The notes below the pieces were generated by a model, which did no database searches, was not told the origin of the DNA, and was given only the letters and a program-made list of their open reading frames with translations. A stretch of 64,000 nucleotides of DNA from Paracoccus sp. SMMA_5_TC (GTDB taxonomy: Bacteria > Pseudomonadota > Alphaproteobacteria > Rhodobacterales > Rhodobacteraceae), in NCBI RefSeq assembly GCF_009696685.2, contig NZ_CP102356.1, positions 47,501-111,500 on the forward strand, read 5' to 3'. Position 1 is the first letter of the stretch. Every line of letters starts with the position of its first letter. Shown here one piece after another: positions 19,626 to 27,789 of the stretch. The translations under genes were made by a program, and so were the position numbers.

Positions 19626-20345
19626 GTCTTAGCGAAGATCCAGCCGCCTCATACGAGGCGGCTTTTTTGCTGTCCGCCGCCGACAGCAGCGCCACCAGAT
19701 CGCCCTGCAGGTCGAGATCGTGGCCGCCGTCCGCGGCGTTCCACGACACATCGATCCGCGCGATCAGCCGGTGCAGCTCCTCCGACGCCCGGCCCACCAC
19801 CTCGCCGCCCGAGAGCGTCCGGGCCAGATCCGCGACATGGGCGCGGTAGAGCGCGCCGAGATCCGCGGGAAGGGCGATCACCGTGCCGGCCTCGGCTGCG
19901 ACCTCCGCCCGCAGGGCGGCCAGCTCAGCTTCCGTCTCGGTCAGCCCTTCGAAGAGCGAGGGGTTCGCGTGGCCCGCGGCGATCGCGTCGCGAAACCCCT
20001 GCCGCTTCTGCTCGAGGCTACGAATGGCACTGTTGCGCCGGGCGATGCGCTCGCTCGCGCCGCGGTTCTGCTCGGCCAGATGCCGGGAATGGTCCCTGCG
20101 GAACTGCGCCACGGCCTCTTCCGTCATCAGCGCCTCGCGCAGCCCGCTCAGGATGATCTCCTCGACCGCGGCCTTGCGCAGCCCCGGCATGCCGGGGCAG
20201 ACCGCCGCGCCCTTCTGCTTGGCATTGGCGCAGTAGTAGCCCTTGGAGCGGCCGCTGCCGGCCACGATCAGCGCGCCGCCGCATTGCCCGCAGTGCACGA
20301 GCCCCGAGAGCAGATACCTGCGCCGCAGGGCCGCGCCGCGTCTTG
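19582..20345 (-). pseudogene. Serine recombinase, C-terminal remnant
   Basis: Reading leftward, the frame opens at about 20345 with RRRYLLSGLVHCGQCGG. It continues through a recombinase zinc ribbon (C-x2-C ... YYCANAKQKGAAVC), a long coiled coil (ERIARRNSAIRSLEQKRQG) and a C-terminal Arg/Asp-rich segment. This is the C-terminal half of large serine integrases; the catalytic N-terminal domain with its Ser is missing, since an in-frame stop lies right upstream. The last residues, VAGAGFEPAAFRL, are encoded by the antisense of the tRNA-fMet copy. This shows that the recombinase's own element had used the same tRNA end. Confidence 0.85.
19643..19668 (+). terminator. Displaced terminator behind the tRNA fragment
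   Basis: The stem GCCGCCTC / GAGGCGGC with loop ATAC is followed by TTTTTT. It stands 17 bases after the attR copy. Before integration this would have ended the rrn/tRNA-fMet transcript, unless it arrived with the serine-recombinase element. Confidence 0.8.
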
Positions 20346-20453
20346 CTCATGATGCGCCACTTCACTCAAGGGTGGGGCCTTAAAGAGGCTACCTGCCCAG
20401 CGGGCGCAGTCATCGCCATGGCCCGAGAACCCATCAATGACCAGGGTCGATCC

Positions 20454-20678
20454 TTACCTGATGTGCTCTTTGAGCATCCTGTCGGACTTGCAGATGACAT
20501 AGGTCTTGTCGTTGATTTCCTTGACGTCGAGATAGACGTCGCCCTTGGCGGCAATGCGGCCTTCGGGATCCTTGATGCATTTCCGGGCCTCGGTCAGAGG
20601 GTGCTGGATCACCGCCGTCGCGGCGGGTATTCCAACGTTCTGGTTGACCCCGCGCTGGCGGTGCGGGTTCCGATACAT
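20454..20678 (-). CDS. Small uncharacterised protein
   Basis: A 74-residue basic protein with no recognised family. The second half (GRIAAKGDVYLDVKEINDKTYVICKSD) reads as a compact beta sheet, and codon choice (GTC, GAC, AAG, ATC, TAT) is that of a real gene rather than a shadow. There is no good SD before the ATG, so the start is uncertain. It lies between the recombinase remnant and the MFS gene. Confidence 0.45.
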   Translation of the reverse strand: MYRNPHRQRGVNQNVGIPAATAVIQHPLTEARKCIKDPEGRIAAKGDVYLDVKEINDKTYVICKSDRMLKEHIR

Positions 20679-20708
20679 GCCGAGAACGCAGGCAGCAGCC
20701 TGACCGGT

Positions 20709-21914
20709 TCACGCCAGCTTGTGCCGCAGCGGGATCAGACCAAGCGCCGCGACGAGGGCAAAGGCGGCGCCAGCAAGGAACGTCGCCTCGGACCCGAAGC
20801 CCTGCCACAACCCGCCAGCGATCACGCTGGCCAATAGCAGTGCGCCGCCGGTGATCAGGTTGAACATGCCATAGGCTGTCCCGCGCAGCTCGGCCGGCAC
20901 CGCCTCGGCAACCAGCGCGGACAGAAGTCCCTGCGTGACGCCCATGTGCAGCCCCCAAAGCGCGATGCCCAGAGCGAAGCCGGTGAACCCAGGCGCCAGC
21001 GCCAGCATCAGATCGGATGCAATCAGCAAGCCAAGCCCCGCCATCAGCATCGCCGGTCGGCTCATCCGGTCCGAGAGCACGCCCGCAGGCCAGGCCGACA
21101 GGGCGTAGACCGCGTTCATCCCCACCAGAACCAGTGGCACCAGCATGAGAGGCAGACCCACCTCCTCTGCCCGCAGGATCAGGAAGGCCTCGGAGAACCG
21201 TGCGAGCGTGAACACGGTCGCCACAGCGACAATGGCCCAATACATGCCGCCCAGAAGGCGCAGTTCGTCGCGCGACAACGGGTTGCGGACCTTGCGCAGC
21301 CCTGCCGGGCGGGCGGGCTCCTTCACGGCAAACAGCATCAGACCAAGCGCCATGAAACCCGGGATGACGGCGACCCAAAAAACGGACCGGAAATTATTGG
21401 AAAAAGCCCACATCAGCACGATGGCCAGAAGAGGCCCCAAGAAGGCACCGACAGTATCCAGAGACTGGCGCAGGCCGAAAGCTGCGCCGCGCCGCCCTTC
21501 AGGGGCGAGGTCAGCGACCAGCGCATCGCGCGGTGCGCCGCGGATGCCCTTGCCGACCCGGTCGATGAAACGGGCAGTGACCACCCAGCCGATCGACGGC
21601 GCGAGCGGAAATACGGGCTTTGTCAGGGCGGCGAGACCGTAACCCATGGCGGCCAGCTCCTTGCGCCGCCCAATCCGGTCCGACAGCGCCCCGGAAAACA
21701 CCTTGGTGATCGCGGCCGTCGCCTCGGCAATGCCTTCGATCACCCCGACAGCAAGGGCGGTCGCACCAAGTCCTATGGTCAGATAGACGGGCAAGAGCGC
21801 ATGGATCATCTCGGATGAGATATCCATCAGCATCGACACGAAGCCGAGCGCCCAGATCCCCGCGGGCAATCCCCGCCAGGCTGATGCGGCCTTGTCCTCC
21901 GTCGTTTCTGCCAT
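20709..21914 (-). CDS. MFS transporter
   Basis: A 401-residue inner-membrane protein with twelve predicted hydrophobic segments. The MFS signature between segments 2 and 3 is GALSDRIGRRKELAAMGYG, repeated in the second half as AGVLSDRMSRPAMLMAGLG; the segment RFIDRVGKGIRGAPRDALVAD is typical of a drug/multidrug-like subgroup. The substrate is unknown. It is the third gene of an operon with chrB and a DUF1127 gene. MFS proteins of this subgroup occur next to ChrB-domain genes, which suggests chromate or another oxyanion as substrate. That is inference. Confidence 0.88.
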   Translation of the reverse strand: MAETTEDKAASAWRGLPAGIWALGFVSMLMDISSEMIHALLPVYLTIGLGATALAVGVIEGIAEATAAITKVFSGALSDRIGRRKELAAMGYGLAALTKPVFPLAPSIGWVVTARFIDRVGKGIRGAPRDALVADLAPEGRRGAAFGLRQSLDTVGAFLGPLLAIVLMWAFSNNFRSVFWVAVIPGFMALGLMLFAVKEPARPAGLRKVRNPLSRDELRLLGGMYWAIVAVATVFTLARFSEAFLILRAEEVGLPLMLVPLVLVGMNAVYALSAWPAGVLSDRMSRPAMLMAGLGLLIASDLMLALAPGFTGFALGIALWGLHMGVTQGLLSALVAEAVPAELRGTAYGMFNLITGGALLLASVIAGGLWQGFGSEATFLAGAAFALVAALGLIPLRHKLA

Positions 21915-21950
21915 GGCGGCCTCCTCGGTCTGGCCTGGTGTTCCGGTCGA

Positions 21951-22148
21951 TCAGTCGTGGCGCTGACACTCCGCCGCAGCTTCGGTCCGTGTCACACCGA
22001 TATCGTCCAGCATCCGGTCCTCGAGCCGAGCCAACGCGGCGCGCTGCCTCTGCCGGTCTGCCCAAGCCAGCAATGGCGACGGTTTGCCGCTCGGCACCCC
22101 CGGCGGGAAATGCGGAAAGAAAGATTTCAGGCATGCGGTCCGGTTCAT
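21951..22148 (-). CDS. DUF1127 small protein
   Basis: A 65-residue protein ending in the DUF1127 motif: WADRQRQRAALARLEDRMLDDIGVTRTEAAAE. Such Arg-rich peptides are common in Rhodobacteraceae, and several bind RNA or act as small regulators. The ATG at 22148 is preferred over one two codons earlier because GGAGG lies six bases before it. Located between chrB and the MFS gene on the same transcript. Confidence 0.82.
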   Translation of the reverse strand: MNRTACLKSFFPHFPPGVPSGKPSPLLAWADRQRQRAALARLEDRMLDDIGVTRTEAAAECQRHD

Positions 22149-22163
22149 GTCCATCCTCCGGGA

Positions 22164-22706
22164 TCAGCCGTTCTCGCCCTTCGCGTCGAAGACCCGCTTG
22201 GCGTAGTCATCCAGCACGGCCTCGCAGCCGTCCAACCGTGTTCGCGCTTCGTCGGCGCGCGCGGCGCCATAGAAATCGAGCTTCCCGATCTTTTCCAGCC
22301 AGCCCTGAAGCTTCTTCAGATCGACGTCGTTCTCTTCCAATTCGGCATAACTGTAATGGCCGGCCGCGATTTCCTTTGCGACCTCGCGTTCGAAGTCGTC
22401 GCATTTGTCGATGAATTCGGCATAGGCTTCGTCCCGGTCAGCCTTGAAGCGGGCCACAACCTTGGCCTCTTGCGCCTGATCCAGGGCCACGGTCTGAAGG
22501 ATCACGCTCTCACCCTTGGCCTTGTCGATGTCGTTCTCGACCATCTTGAGACGACGGATATGGTCATCCGTTCGGGGCAGCACGCAGACGCCGTTCTGAA
22601 GATAGACGGCCCCCATTCCCTTCAGCTTGCGCCAGATGGCGATGCGTTTTGCCGATGGTTCGGCAGGGATCTTGTAGGTCAGGAGAAGCCATGTGATATC
22701 GTTCAT
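22164..22706 (-). CDS. chrB: ChrB-like chromate resistance protein (N-terminal domain type)
   Basis: A 180-residue protein matching the ChrB N-terminal domain: WLLLTYKIPAEPSAKRIAIWRKLKGMGAVYLQNGVCVLP at the start, then a long acidic helical region. In Ochrobactrum ChrB is a chromate-sensing repressor of the chr operon; here only the N-terminal domain is present and the downstream transporter is an MFS protein rather than ChrA. The ATG at 22706 lies only six bases after a good -10 hexamer, so the message is probably leaderless; the longer frame upstream would start inside the promoter. The protein may bind the palindrome in its own promoter. Confidence 0.82.
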   Translation of the reverse strand: MNDITWLLLTYKIPAEPSAKRIAIWRKLKGMGAVYLQNGVCVLPRTDDHIRRLKMVENDIDKAKGESVILQTVALDQAQEAKVVARFKADRDEAYAEFIDKCDDFEREVAKEIAAGHYSYAELEENDVDLKKLQGWLEKIGKLDFYGAARADEARTRLDGCEAVLDDYAKRVFDAKGENG

Positions 22707-22745
22707 GTGGACATTATTGATGTAACAGCAGTTACATGTCAATAG
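22704..22745 (-). promoter_or_regulatory. chrB promoter with embedded operator, leaderless
   Basis: On the minus strand TTGACA (22742-22737) and AATAAT (22718-22713) are separated by 18 bases. The spacer holds the perfect palindrome TGTAACTGCTGTTACA (22736-22721). The start codon follows AATAAT after six bases, so transcription should begin at or next to the A of ATG. A repressor on the palindrome would block RNA polymerase. Confidence 0.7.
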
Positions 22746-22884
22746 TGCAAGAATCGAATTGACATGCCCGCTTTTTGTGGCGGCGGCAGGGTAGAAGGAA
22801 TTGCAGCCGGGCAGTCGACCGGTTGGCAAGCGTGAATCATCAGCATCATCAGGTTCGATTTCACCGTCACATCAACCTGTGATT

Positions 22885-23181
22885 GATTGCGCTGAGGCTG
22901 ATGCTCGATCCCTTGTTGAAAGCGCCGCACTTACGCTGGTCAACCGTCGGCAATTGGAACCGGCAGATTTCGAGCATCAGGAAACAGGTGCGGTGCTGTT
23001 AACCGAACGGGGAAGGCGCGTTGTGATCGAGGCATGGCAGGCACGCAAGCGCAATGACCTCCGCCACGCCTGGTTTGACGAAGCGGCCCCACTTGGCCTT
23101 TTCCCGCAATTGCAAGCCCAGCTTCTTGCGCGGCACCTGCGGGGCGAGCTGGACGGCTACCCGGCGTTTGTGTGGGGATGA
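22885..23181 (+). pseudogene. cas1: cas1 remnant (type I-C), C-terminal third
   Basis: About 98 codons match the C-terminal end of type I-C Cas1: LTLVNRRQL, then DFEHQETGAVLLTERGRRV, AWQARKR and QAQLLARHLRGELDGYPAFVW before a stop at 23179. The preceding 240 or so residues, with most of the metal-binding site, are gone. The open frame continues upstream into the chrB promoter region only by chance. The order cas1-cas2-repeat is preserved downstream, so this is the edge of a deleted CRISPR-Cas locus rather than a new gene. Confidence 0.85.
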
Positions 23182-23182
23182 C

Positions 23183-23434
23183 ATGTTGGTGCTGGTGACC
23201 TACCATGTCCGGACGGACACCAAGGAAGGACGGCCCGCCTTCGACAAGACGCTCGGGCATGCGAGGATTACGGCCAGCGGGTTCAGCTTTCTGTCTTCGA
23301 GTGCGATCTCGACCCAGGCCTTTGTGTGCGCTTGCGGGCGCGGCTGATCGACTTGATCGACCCCGAGCAAGACTCTCTCCGCTTCTATGTGTTGGGCCGG
23401 GAAGGGCGGAGGCGGTCCGCAGATTCAGGCGGCC
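23183..23434 (+). pseudogene. cas2: cas2 remnant (type I-C), frameshifted
   Basis: It starts one base after the cas1 stop with MLVLVTYHVRTDTKEGR, the Cas2 N-terminus. Between about 23233 and 23252 the frame is lost. The +2 shifted frame continues with ACEDYGQRVQLSVFECDLDP and RARLIDLIDPEQDSLRFYVLG, both classic Cas2 segments. The C-terminal end after about 23434 no longer matches. The gene is therefore inactive. Confidence 0.85.
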
Positions 23435-23468
23435 TTTTCCAGATTTTTCAATGCGGTATTGAAAGGCA

Positions 23469-23500
23469 GTCGCCCCCATGCGGGGGCGTGCGCTGCGGTG
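23469..23500 (+). CRISPR. Single degenerate type I-C CRISPR repeat
   Basis: GTCGCCCCCATGCGGGGGCGTG matches the first 22 bases of type I-C repeats, including the CGCCCCC/GGGGGCG hairpin (23471-23477 and 23482-23488). The expected 3' end GATTGAAAC is degraded to CGCTGCGGTG. It stands about 35 bases after the cas2 remnant, where the array should begin. I see no second repeat up to 23782, so the array is reduced to one unit. Confidence 0.65.
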
Positions 23501-23782
23501 CGGGTCGGCGACTGCGAGCTTCTCGCGGCGATGGTGGGCACTAACCAGACGGAACACGTCAATCGTGAAAGGCACATCCCACCCCAGCTGAAAGCCAAGT
23601 CGTCGCTGGTCGGAACGGTAAGACCCAGAGCGCATTTTCATCGCCCTTGATCATCGCGGGACCTCGTTGCGGCGGTTCAGAACACGCCAAAGAGAAATCA
23701 CGCACGATCTTTCAATTTGCTGGACCGAAAGGGTCGCGCCATGCGATGAAGGTCGCCTTTTCAATCCCAAGGAGGAATCGCC
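23501..23782. other. Intergenic stretch after the CRISPR relic
   Basis: About 280 bases without a convincing gene. A minus-strand frame crosses it but has no family match and overlaps the cas relics. Only the last 20 bases, with AAGGAGGA for the next gene, have a visible function. Confidence 0.4.
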
Positions 23783-24403
23783 ATGCGACCCGGTCGCACT
23801 CAGCCCCTGACCCTGACACGCCGCGCTCTCGGCACCCGGCTTGCCGGTGCTGCTGCTGCGATCGGCTTCGGGAATGGTGCTGCGGCCAGCAGCATGGCGA
23901 CCCCGGTCCCCGTCCTCGACCCCGATCTGCGCGATGCGGCATTGCGTGGCCTGGCGCTTGCAGGTTACCGCGGCGATCCCGTCACTGCCGCCGCGGCCAA
24001 TGCGGCCATCGAGCGGCTGGCCCAGACCGACCCCGAGAGCGCGATCCTGGCACGCCTATACCAGATGCTCGACGTGCGCCCGGCGCAATACTGGCCCGAG
24101 GACGTGCCCGAGGCGGCCGCCGCCGACTTGGCAACACTGCACGCCGCCATCCGCGCCTGTCAGCCAGTGTCGATCGGCTACACAGACCTGTCGGGGAACG
24201 AGACTGCGCGGACGGTCCTGCCGCTGGCGCTGGTGCACCCGCCGCAGGGCGTAAAGCTGCTCGCCTGGTGCGAAGAGCGCGGCGACTTCCGCCAGTTCTT
24301 CGTTCGGGCTATCCGCGATCTCACCCCGCGCGCGGGCAACTTCAGCGCGGATCGTCTGGCATTGCTGGAGGGCCTGCTTGAAAAGGAAACGGGGCGGGCC
24401 TGA
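23783..24403 (+). CDS. WYL-domain protein with Tat/Sec-like signal
   Basis: A 206-residue protein. Residues 1-35 look like an export signal: LTLTRRALGTRLAGAAAAIGFG, with twin arginines, a hydrophobic core and AAAS before the mature part. Residues 110-180 form a WYL domain: ACQPVSIGYTDLSGNE, LPLALVHPPQGVKLLAWCEERGDFRQFFV, the usual ligand-binding SH3-like fold of YafY/PafBC regulators. The HTH that normally precedes WYL is absent. The start is fixed by AAGGAGGA six bases before the ATG. A WYL sensor outside the cytoplasm would be odd, so either the domain has another role or the N-terminus is only mimicking a signal. Confidence 0.75.
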   Translation: MRPGRTQPLTLTRRALGTRLAGAAAAIGFGNGAAASSMATPVPVLDPDLRDAALRGLALAGYRGDPVTAAAANAAIERLAQTDPESAILARLYQMLDVRPAQYWPEDVPEAAAADLATLHAAIRACQPVSIGYTDLSGNETARTVLPLALVHPPQGVKLLAWCEERGDFRQFFVRAIRDLTPRAGNFSADRLALLEGLLEKETGRA

Positions 24404-24459
24404 CGCCTCCGGCCTCTGCCGCCAGACCAGACGGCTTCCAAACCAGTGGCTTCCTCGAG

Positions 24460-24493
24460 GGTGGATTCCCTGGCTTCCCGCCGGGAATCCACC
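24460..24493. terminator. Inverted repeat after the WYL gene
   Basis: GGTGGATTCCC (24460-24470) and GGGAATCCACC (24483-24493) form an 11-bp stem with a 12-base loop. No T tract follows. It lies between converging genes (24403 and 24677) and probably ends one or both transcripts. Confidence 0.5.
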
Positions 24494-24676
24494 ATCGCCA
24501 CACACTGATTACGCAAGCCAGTGATCTGTGCAGCCATCGCGGATATTGCGCGCGTGGGCGTTCAAGAAAAGAAAGATAGTCGCCAAGGCAGAGGCAAACC
24601 TTGGCGCAGGTTTGAAAGCTGGAACCCTGATCCTGCAATGGAGCTTGCACTAAAGCCCCGCCATTTGTCCGAGCCG

Positions 24677-25402
24677 CTAACGGCACATGTTGGTGGCGTA
24701 GATGCCGACCGAGCGGTGAAAGGCGCGCAAGGGGCTGGACAGGATCTGGTTCTTGACATCCTGGGCGGGCTGGCCGGCGGCGTCCTTGAACTGGCTGCGC
24801 TCGGCGATGGCGCGTTCCATGTGGGCGGTCAACGCCTGCTGCAGTTCGGCCGTCCAGCCGGTCGGCGGGTCGGCGGCGAATTCGGCCACCATTTCCAGGA
24901 TTTCGTCGCGCAGGCTGGCAAGGATCAACGCCTGGTCCAGTTCGTAGGACAAGGGCGGGCGAAAGCCCTGTGCCTGGCCCTGCGCGCGCAACATTGCATC
25001 GGTAACGCCCAGGGTTTCGTCTGATGGCACCACCAGGATGCGGATGTTCCGGTCCGGCTTGTGCTTGCCGGGGCGGCGGCTTTCGAACTCGATCCGGACG
25101 GTGGTATTGGCAAGGATCTCTTGCCGCTCGGCCTCGGTCAGGGGGGCGTCTCCGGTCAGGGCGGAAAAATCCTGAACGTTGAGCGCGTGCTTGACACGGT
25201 TTTCCAGCTCTCGCAATTCCGCAGGCGAGACGCCGGCCTTGCCGCGGGCCGACAGTTCGACCATCAGGCGGCCGATGTATTCGACGTTCAACGCCTGGCC
25301 GTCGCTGCCGGGATCGCGATCGATGCGGCCATCGGGGTGCAGCCAGTGCTCGGCCTGATCGACCTCGCATCCGACGACGATGTATTTGCGTCTTTGGGGC
25401 AT
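24677..25402 (-). CDS. Uncharacterised protein, last gene of the YcaO/peroxidase operon
   Basis: A 241-residue soluble protein. It begins MPQRRKYIVVGCEVDQAEHWL and is rich in charged helices (SPAELRELENRVKHALNV; LRDEILEMVAEFAADPP). One beta segment, NTTVRIEFESRRPGKHKPDRNIRILVVP, lies in the middle. No family is recognised and there is no signal or membrane segment. The ATG at 25402 is one base from the stop of the peroxidase-like gene, so it is translationally coupled and should act in the same process. A substrate, scaffold or maturation role would fit equally well. Confidence 0.7.
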   Translation of the reverse strand: MPQRRKYIVVGCEVDQAEHWLHPDGRIDRDPGSDGQALNVEYIGRLMVELSARGKAGVSPAELRELENRVKHALNVQDFSALTGDAPLTEAERQEILANTTVRIEFESRRPGKHKPDRNIRILVVPSDETLGVTDAMLRAQGQAQGFRPPLSYELDQALILASLRDEILEMVAEFAADPPTGWTAELQQALTAHMERAIAERSQFKDAAGQPAQDVKNQILSSPLRAFHRSVGIYATNMCR

Positions 25403-25403
25403 G

Positions 25404-26846
25404 TCAGGGACTCCGGTTGCTGCGCACAAGGGTTATCAGTTCGAGCATGGTCGCGGGGCTTGGCATTGCCGCGGTTTCCGGGGCGGGCGGAGGCATCACC
25501 ACCCGGTCGATGATGCCCTTGACCGAACTGCGCAGCAATGCGCTGCCCAGAGGGCCGAAGCCCCCGCGCTGACCGTGCAGATGTGCCTCAACCATCAGGA
25601 AATGGAACAGTGGCCCCCATGCCAGCGATTCCGGGGTGACGGCGGCCGGCGCGTCGGGAAAGCGGGCGGAAAATTCGGTGGCCAGGGTCGCGGGCGTGCA
25701 GGCGCGACGCCAGCGTGTCGGCAAGGCATCGATCGCCTGACGCATCGCGGCATTTCCTGCCCGCAGCGGATCGGCGTGATCGGCCGATTGCGCGTCCAGC
25801 ATCATGATCGAGACGGCGGTGATGGGCACGCGCATTTCCGCCGCCACACTGGCAGAGATGCCGGTCAACGGGCCGCCCGGTTTCTGGCCGAAAAACAGCG
25901 GCCAGTCGATGTGCCAATCGGTTTCCGCATCGCTGATGCCATAGCCGCGCCGCAGCAGCCCGCCCAGATTGTGCAGCCCCGAGCGTCCCAGGTGATAGGC
26001 CGACAGGGGAAGCGCGTGGAACGCCCGGCACAGCCCGTGCAGCAGCGAATTTTCATCCAGCTGCCAGGCCGGATCCAGTTGCGTCGCGGACAGCGCGGCG
26101 ATGTCGGGATGCAGAAAACGTGCCAGCAGGTCACCGGTGAGTATGGCGTGCCAGCAGCGCGTGACATGGATGCGCGCCAAGGCATAGGCGCGCAGCGGCG
26201 GCAGGCCTGCGGCCAGCAGCGGCCGGGCGATGAGGTTGTGATATTGCATCCAGGCCACGGCCAGTTCGTGCAGCATCAGGGAATCGCGGTTGCGTTCGTC
26301 GTAAAGCGCCCGGATCGGCTGCGGGTCGGGATCGGCCAGCGTGGCCTGACCTCGTGCGTATAGCCGCGCCAGGCGCGCGCCGGGGGTGACGCGGAACAGG
26401 CAGGTTTCCGGGTCAAAGACATGGGCAAGAAACGTCGGCCCGGGGCCATAGATCGTTTCCAGTGTCAGCGGATTGTCGATCAGGTTGTAGCGCAGGGGCG
26501 GCCGGTCCGGCAGCGCCCCTGCGGGGCGGGCATAGGGCACGGTTTCCGCCAGAACGGTGCTGCCGATGTCATGCCCCATCAACTGCGCCAGGTAGGTGTA
26601 ACCCGACGGGATATGCGCCACCTGTCCCAGGCAGGCGCGCCGCCAGGCCGGGTCCGGCCGCAGCAGGATCTCTGGCCGTGCCTGTGCGATTTCGGGCGCA
26701 GGATCGCTGGGCGGCAGAGCGCCGGCGCCTGTTCCGGCGTCGGCGCGGGCGCGCAGCATGGCAACCGCCAGCTCGCCGCGGCGCGGTGCGCAACCGGCAG
26801 GACAGGCGCCCGATGGGCCGGATGTGGAGGTGTCGCCTTGGTTCAT
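25404..26846 (-). CDS. Animal-type haem peroxidase-like protein
   Basis: A 480-residue protein with landmarks of the animal haem peroxidase fold: YTYLAQLMGHDIGSTVL (distal-side His near 92), PLTLETIYGPGP (the D-x-S-x-I-Y-G position), and ALYDERNRDSLMLHELAVAWMQYHNLIA (the conserved Asp-x-Arg and x-x-HN helix, 183-206). The proximal His is not clear; candidates lie in CRAFHALPLSAYHLG (273-287). No signal peptide is seen, unusual for secreted peroxidases of this family. The ATG at 26846 has AGGAG upstream. Ten bases separate it from the YcaO-like gene. It probably oxidises a partner or product of the operon, with H2O2 as oxidant. Activity depends on haem ligands I cannot confirm. Confidence 0.72.
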   Translation of the reverse strand: MNQGDTSTSGPSGACPAGCAPRRGELAVAMLRARADAGTGAGALPPSDPAPEIAQARPEILLRPDPAWRRACLGQVAHIPSGYTYLAQLMGHDIGSTVLAETVPYARPAGALPDRPPLRYNLIDNPLTLETIYGPGPTFLAHVFDPETCLFRVTPGARLARLYARGQATLADPDPQPIRALYDERNRDSLMLHELAVAWMQYHNLIARPLLAAGLPPLRAYALARIHVTRCWHAILTGDLLARFLHPDIAALSATQLDPAWQLDENSLLHGLCRAFHALPLSAYHLGRSGLHNLGGLLRRGYGISDAETDWHIDWPLFFGQKPGGPLTGISASVAAEMRVPITAVSIMMLDAQSADHADPLRAGNAAMRQAIDALPTRWRRACTPATLATEFSARFPDAPAAVTPESLAWGPLFHFLMVEAHLHGQRGGFGPLGSALLRSSVKGIIDRVVMPPPAPETAAMPSPATMLELITLVRSNRSP

Positions 26847-26856
26847 CGGGCTCCTG

Positions 26857-27780
26857 TCAGAAATAGGGCGATCCGGTTTCGGCAGTGAAGGGCGGCGGGG
26901 CAACGTCGGGCTGGCAAAGCCAGACGCTGAGCGGGGCCCCCGCACCAGTGATTTCACGACATTCCGGCCTCGGAGGAAAAGTGTTGACAGATTCCCTGCC
27001 GGGTGGGTCTGGCATGGAGGATCGCAGCAGCATCGGCAGTCGCCTCGTGTAGTCGCGAATGCGATCATTCACCGGCCGCAGCGCCGGCACGCCGCCGGTC
27101 GAACGCGCCGCCAGAAGCTCCATCAGGTTCAGCTCCATCAGCAGCAGTTCGCGCAGCGCCTTGCCTGCCGCGGCGACGGGATCGGCATGCGTGCCGAAAC
27201 CCAGGAGCGGATCCTGACCCTCGACGCTCATGCTTCGACAGATCATGGTGATCGGACCTTGGTGCATGTCGATCTGCCACCAGTCCGTGCGCCTGCGCAA
27301 CGCGGCCCCGTCGCGCATCTGTTGCAACTCGGCTGTCAGTCCGCAGCTGTCCAGCCAGAGCGGCGGCATCGCGTGGACACGGCTATGCCCCAGCCACCAT
27401 TTGGCGACGGCGAAGCGCTCGCATGCCTCGTTCAGTGCGGCTTGTCGGGCAATATGCGGGTCGGGATGGGCAGCAAGCCCGTCACAGCGCGGATCAAACG
27501 GGCGGGATTGCCCGCCGCTGCGATCGCGGCTGAGCATGTTCAGGGCCAGAATTTCGGCGGTTTCGCCCAGACAGCGATTCAGCGCCTCTTCGCGGTCCAT
27601 CCCGGCGCCGCTGGCGGTGCGCCCGTCGCGCGTCAGCGCCTGCAGGATGGACAGTCCGGGCGCAAAGAAACTTTCGCGCCAGTCGTGGCGCAGCCAGGTG
27701 GCAATCAGGGCATCGGCACTGTGCAGCGTCTGCATCGCGGGTCGGGCGTCCGTGGTCGATTCGGTCATCATCGGCGTCAT
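26857..27780 (-). CDS. YcaO-like protein
   Basis: A 307-residue protein with the three landmark helices of YcaO domains in order: SGAGMDREEALNRCLGETAE (57-76), HIARQAALNEACERFAVAKWWLG (109-131) and GFGTHADPVAAAGKALREL (194-212). YcaO enzymes activate peptide amide oxygens with ATP to make azolines, amidines or thioamides. The first ExxER motif is degraded here to ETAEI, so ATP use is uncertain, while the second (EACER) is kept. No E1-like partner gene or obvious precursor peptide is in the operon. It starts 9 bases after the 2H phosphoesterase stop. Confidence 0.68.
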   Translation of the reverse strand: MTPMMTESTTDARPAMQTLHSADALIATWLRHDWRESFFAPGLSILQALTRDGRTASGAGMDREEALNRCLGETAEILALNMLSRDRSGGQSRPFDPRCDGLAAHPDPHIARQAALNEACERFAVAKWWLGHSRVHAMPPLWLDSCGLTAELQQMRDGAALRRRTDWWQIDMHQGPITMICRSMSVEGQDPLLGFGTHADPVAAAGKALRELLLMELNLMELLAARSTGGVPALRPVNDRIRDYTRRLPMLLRSSMPDPPGRESVNTFPPRPECREITGAGAPLSVWLCQPDVAPPPFTAETGSPYF

Positions 27781-27789
27781 GACCTAGCT

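Noticed and set aside
22940..23641. 233-residue minus-strand frame
   Set aside because: Antisense to the cas1 and cas2 relics, no family match and no SD.
23469..23782. Functional CRISPR array
   Set aside because: Only one degraded repeat is visible and the adaptation genes are broken.
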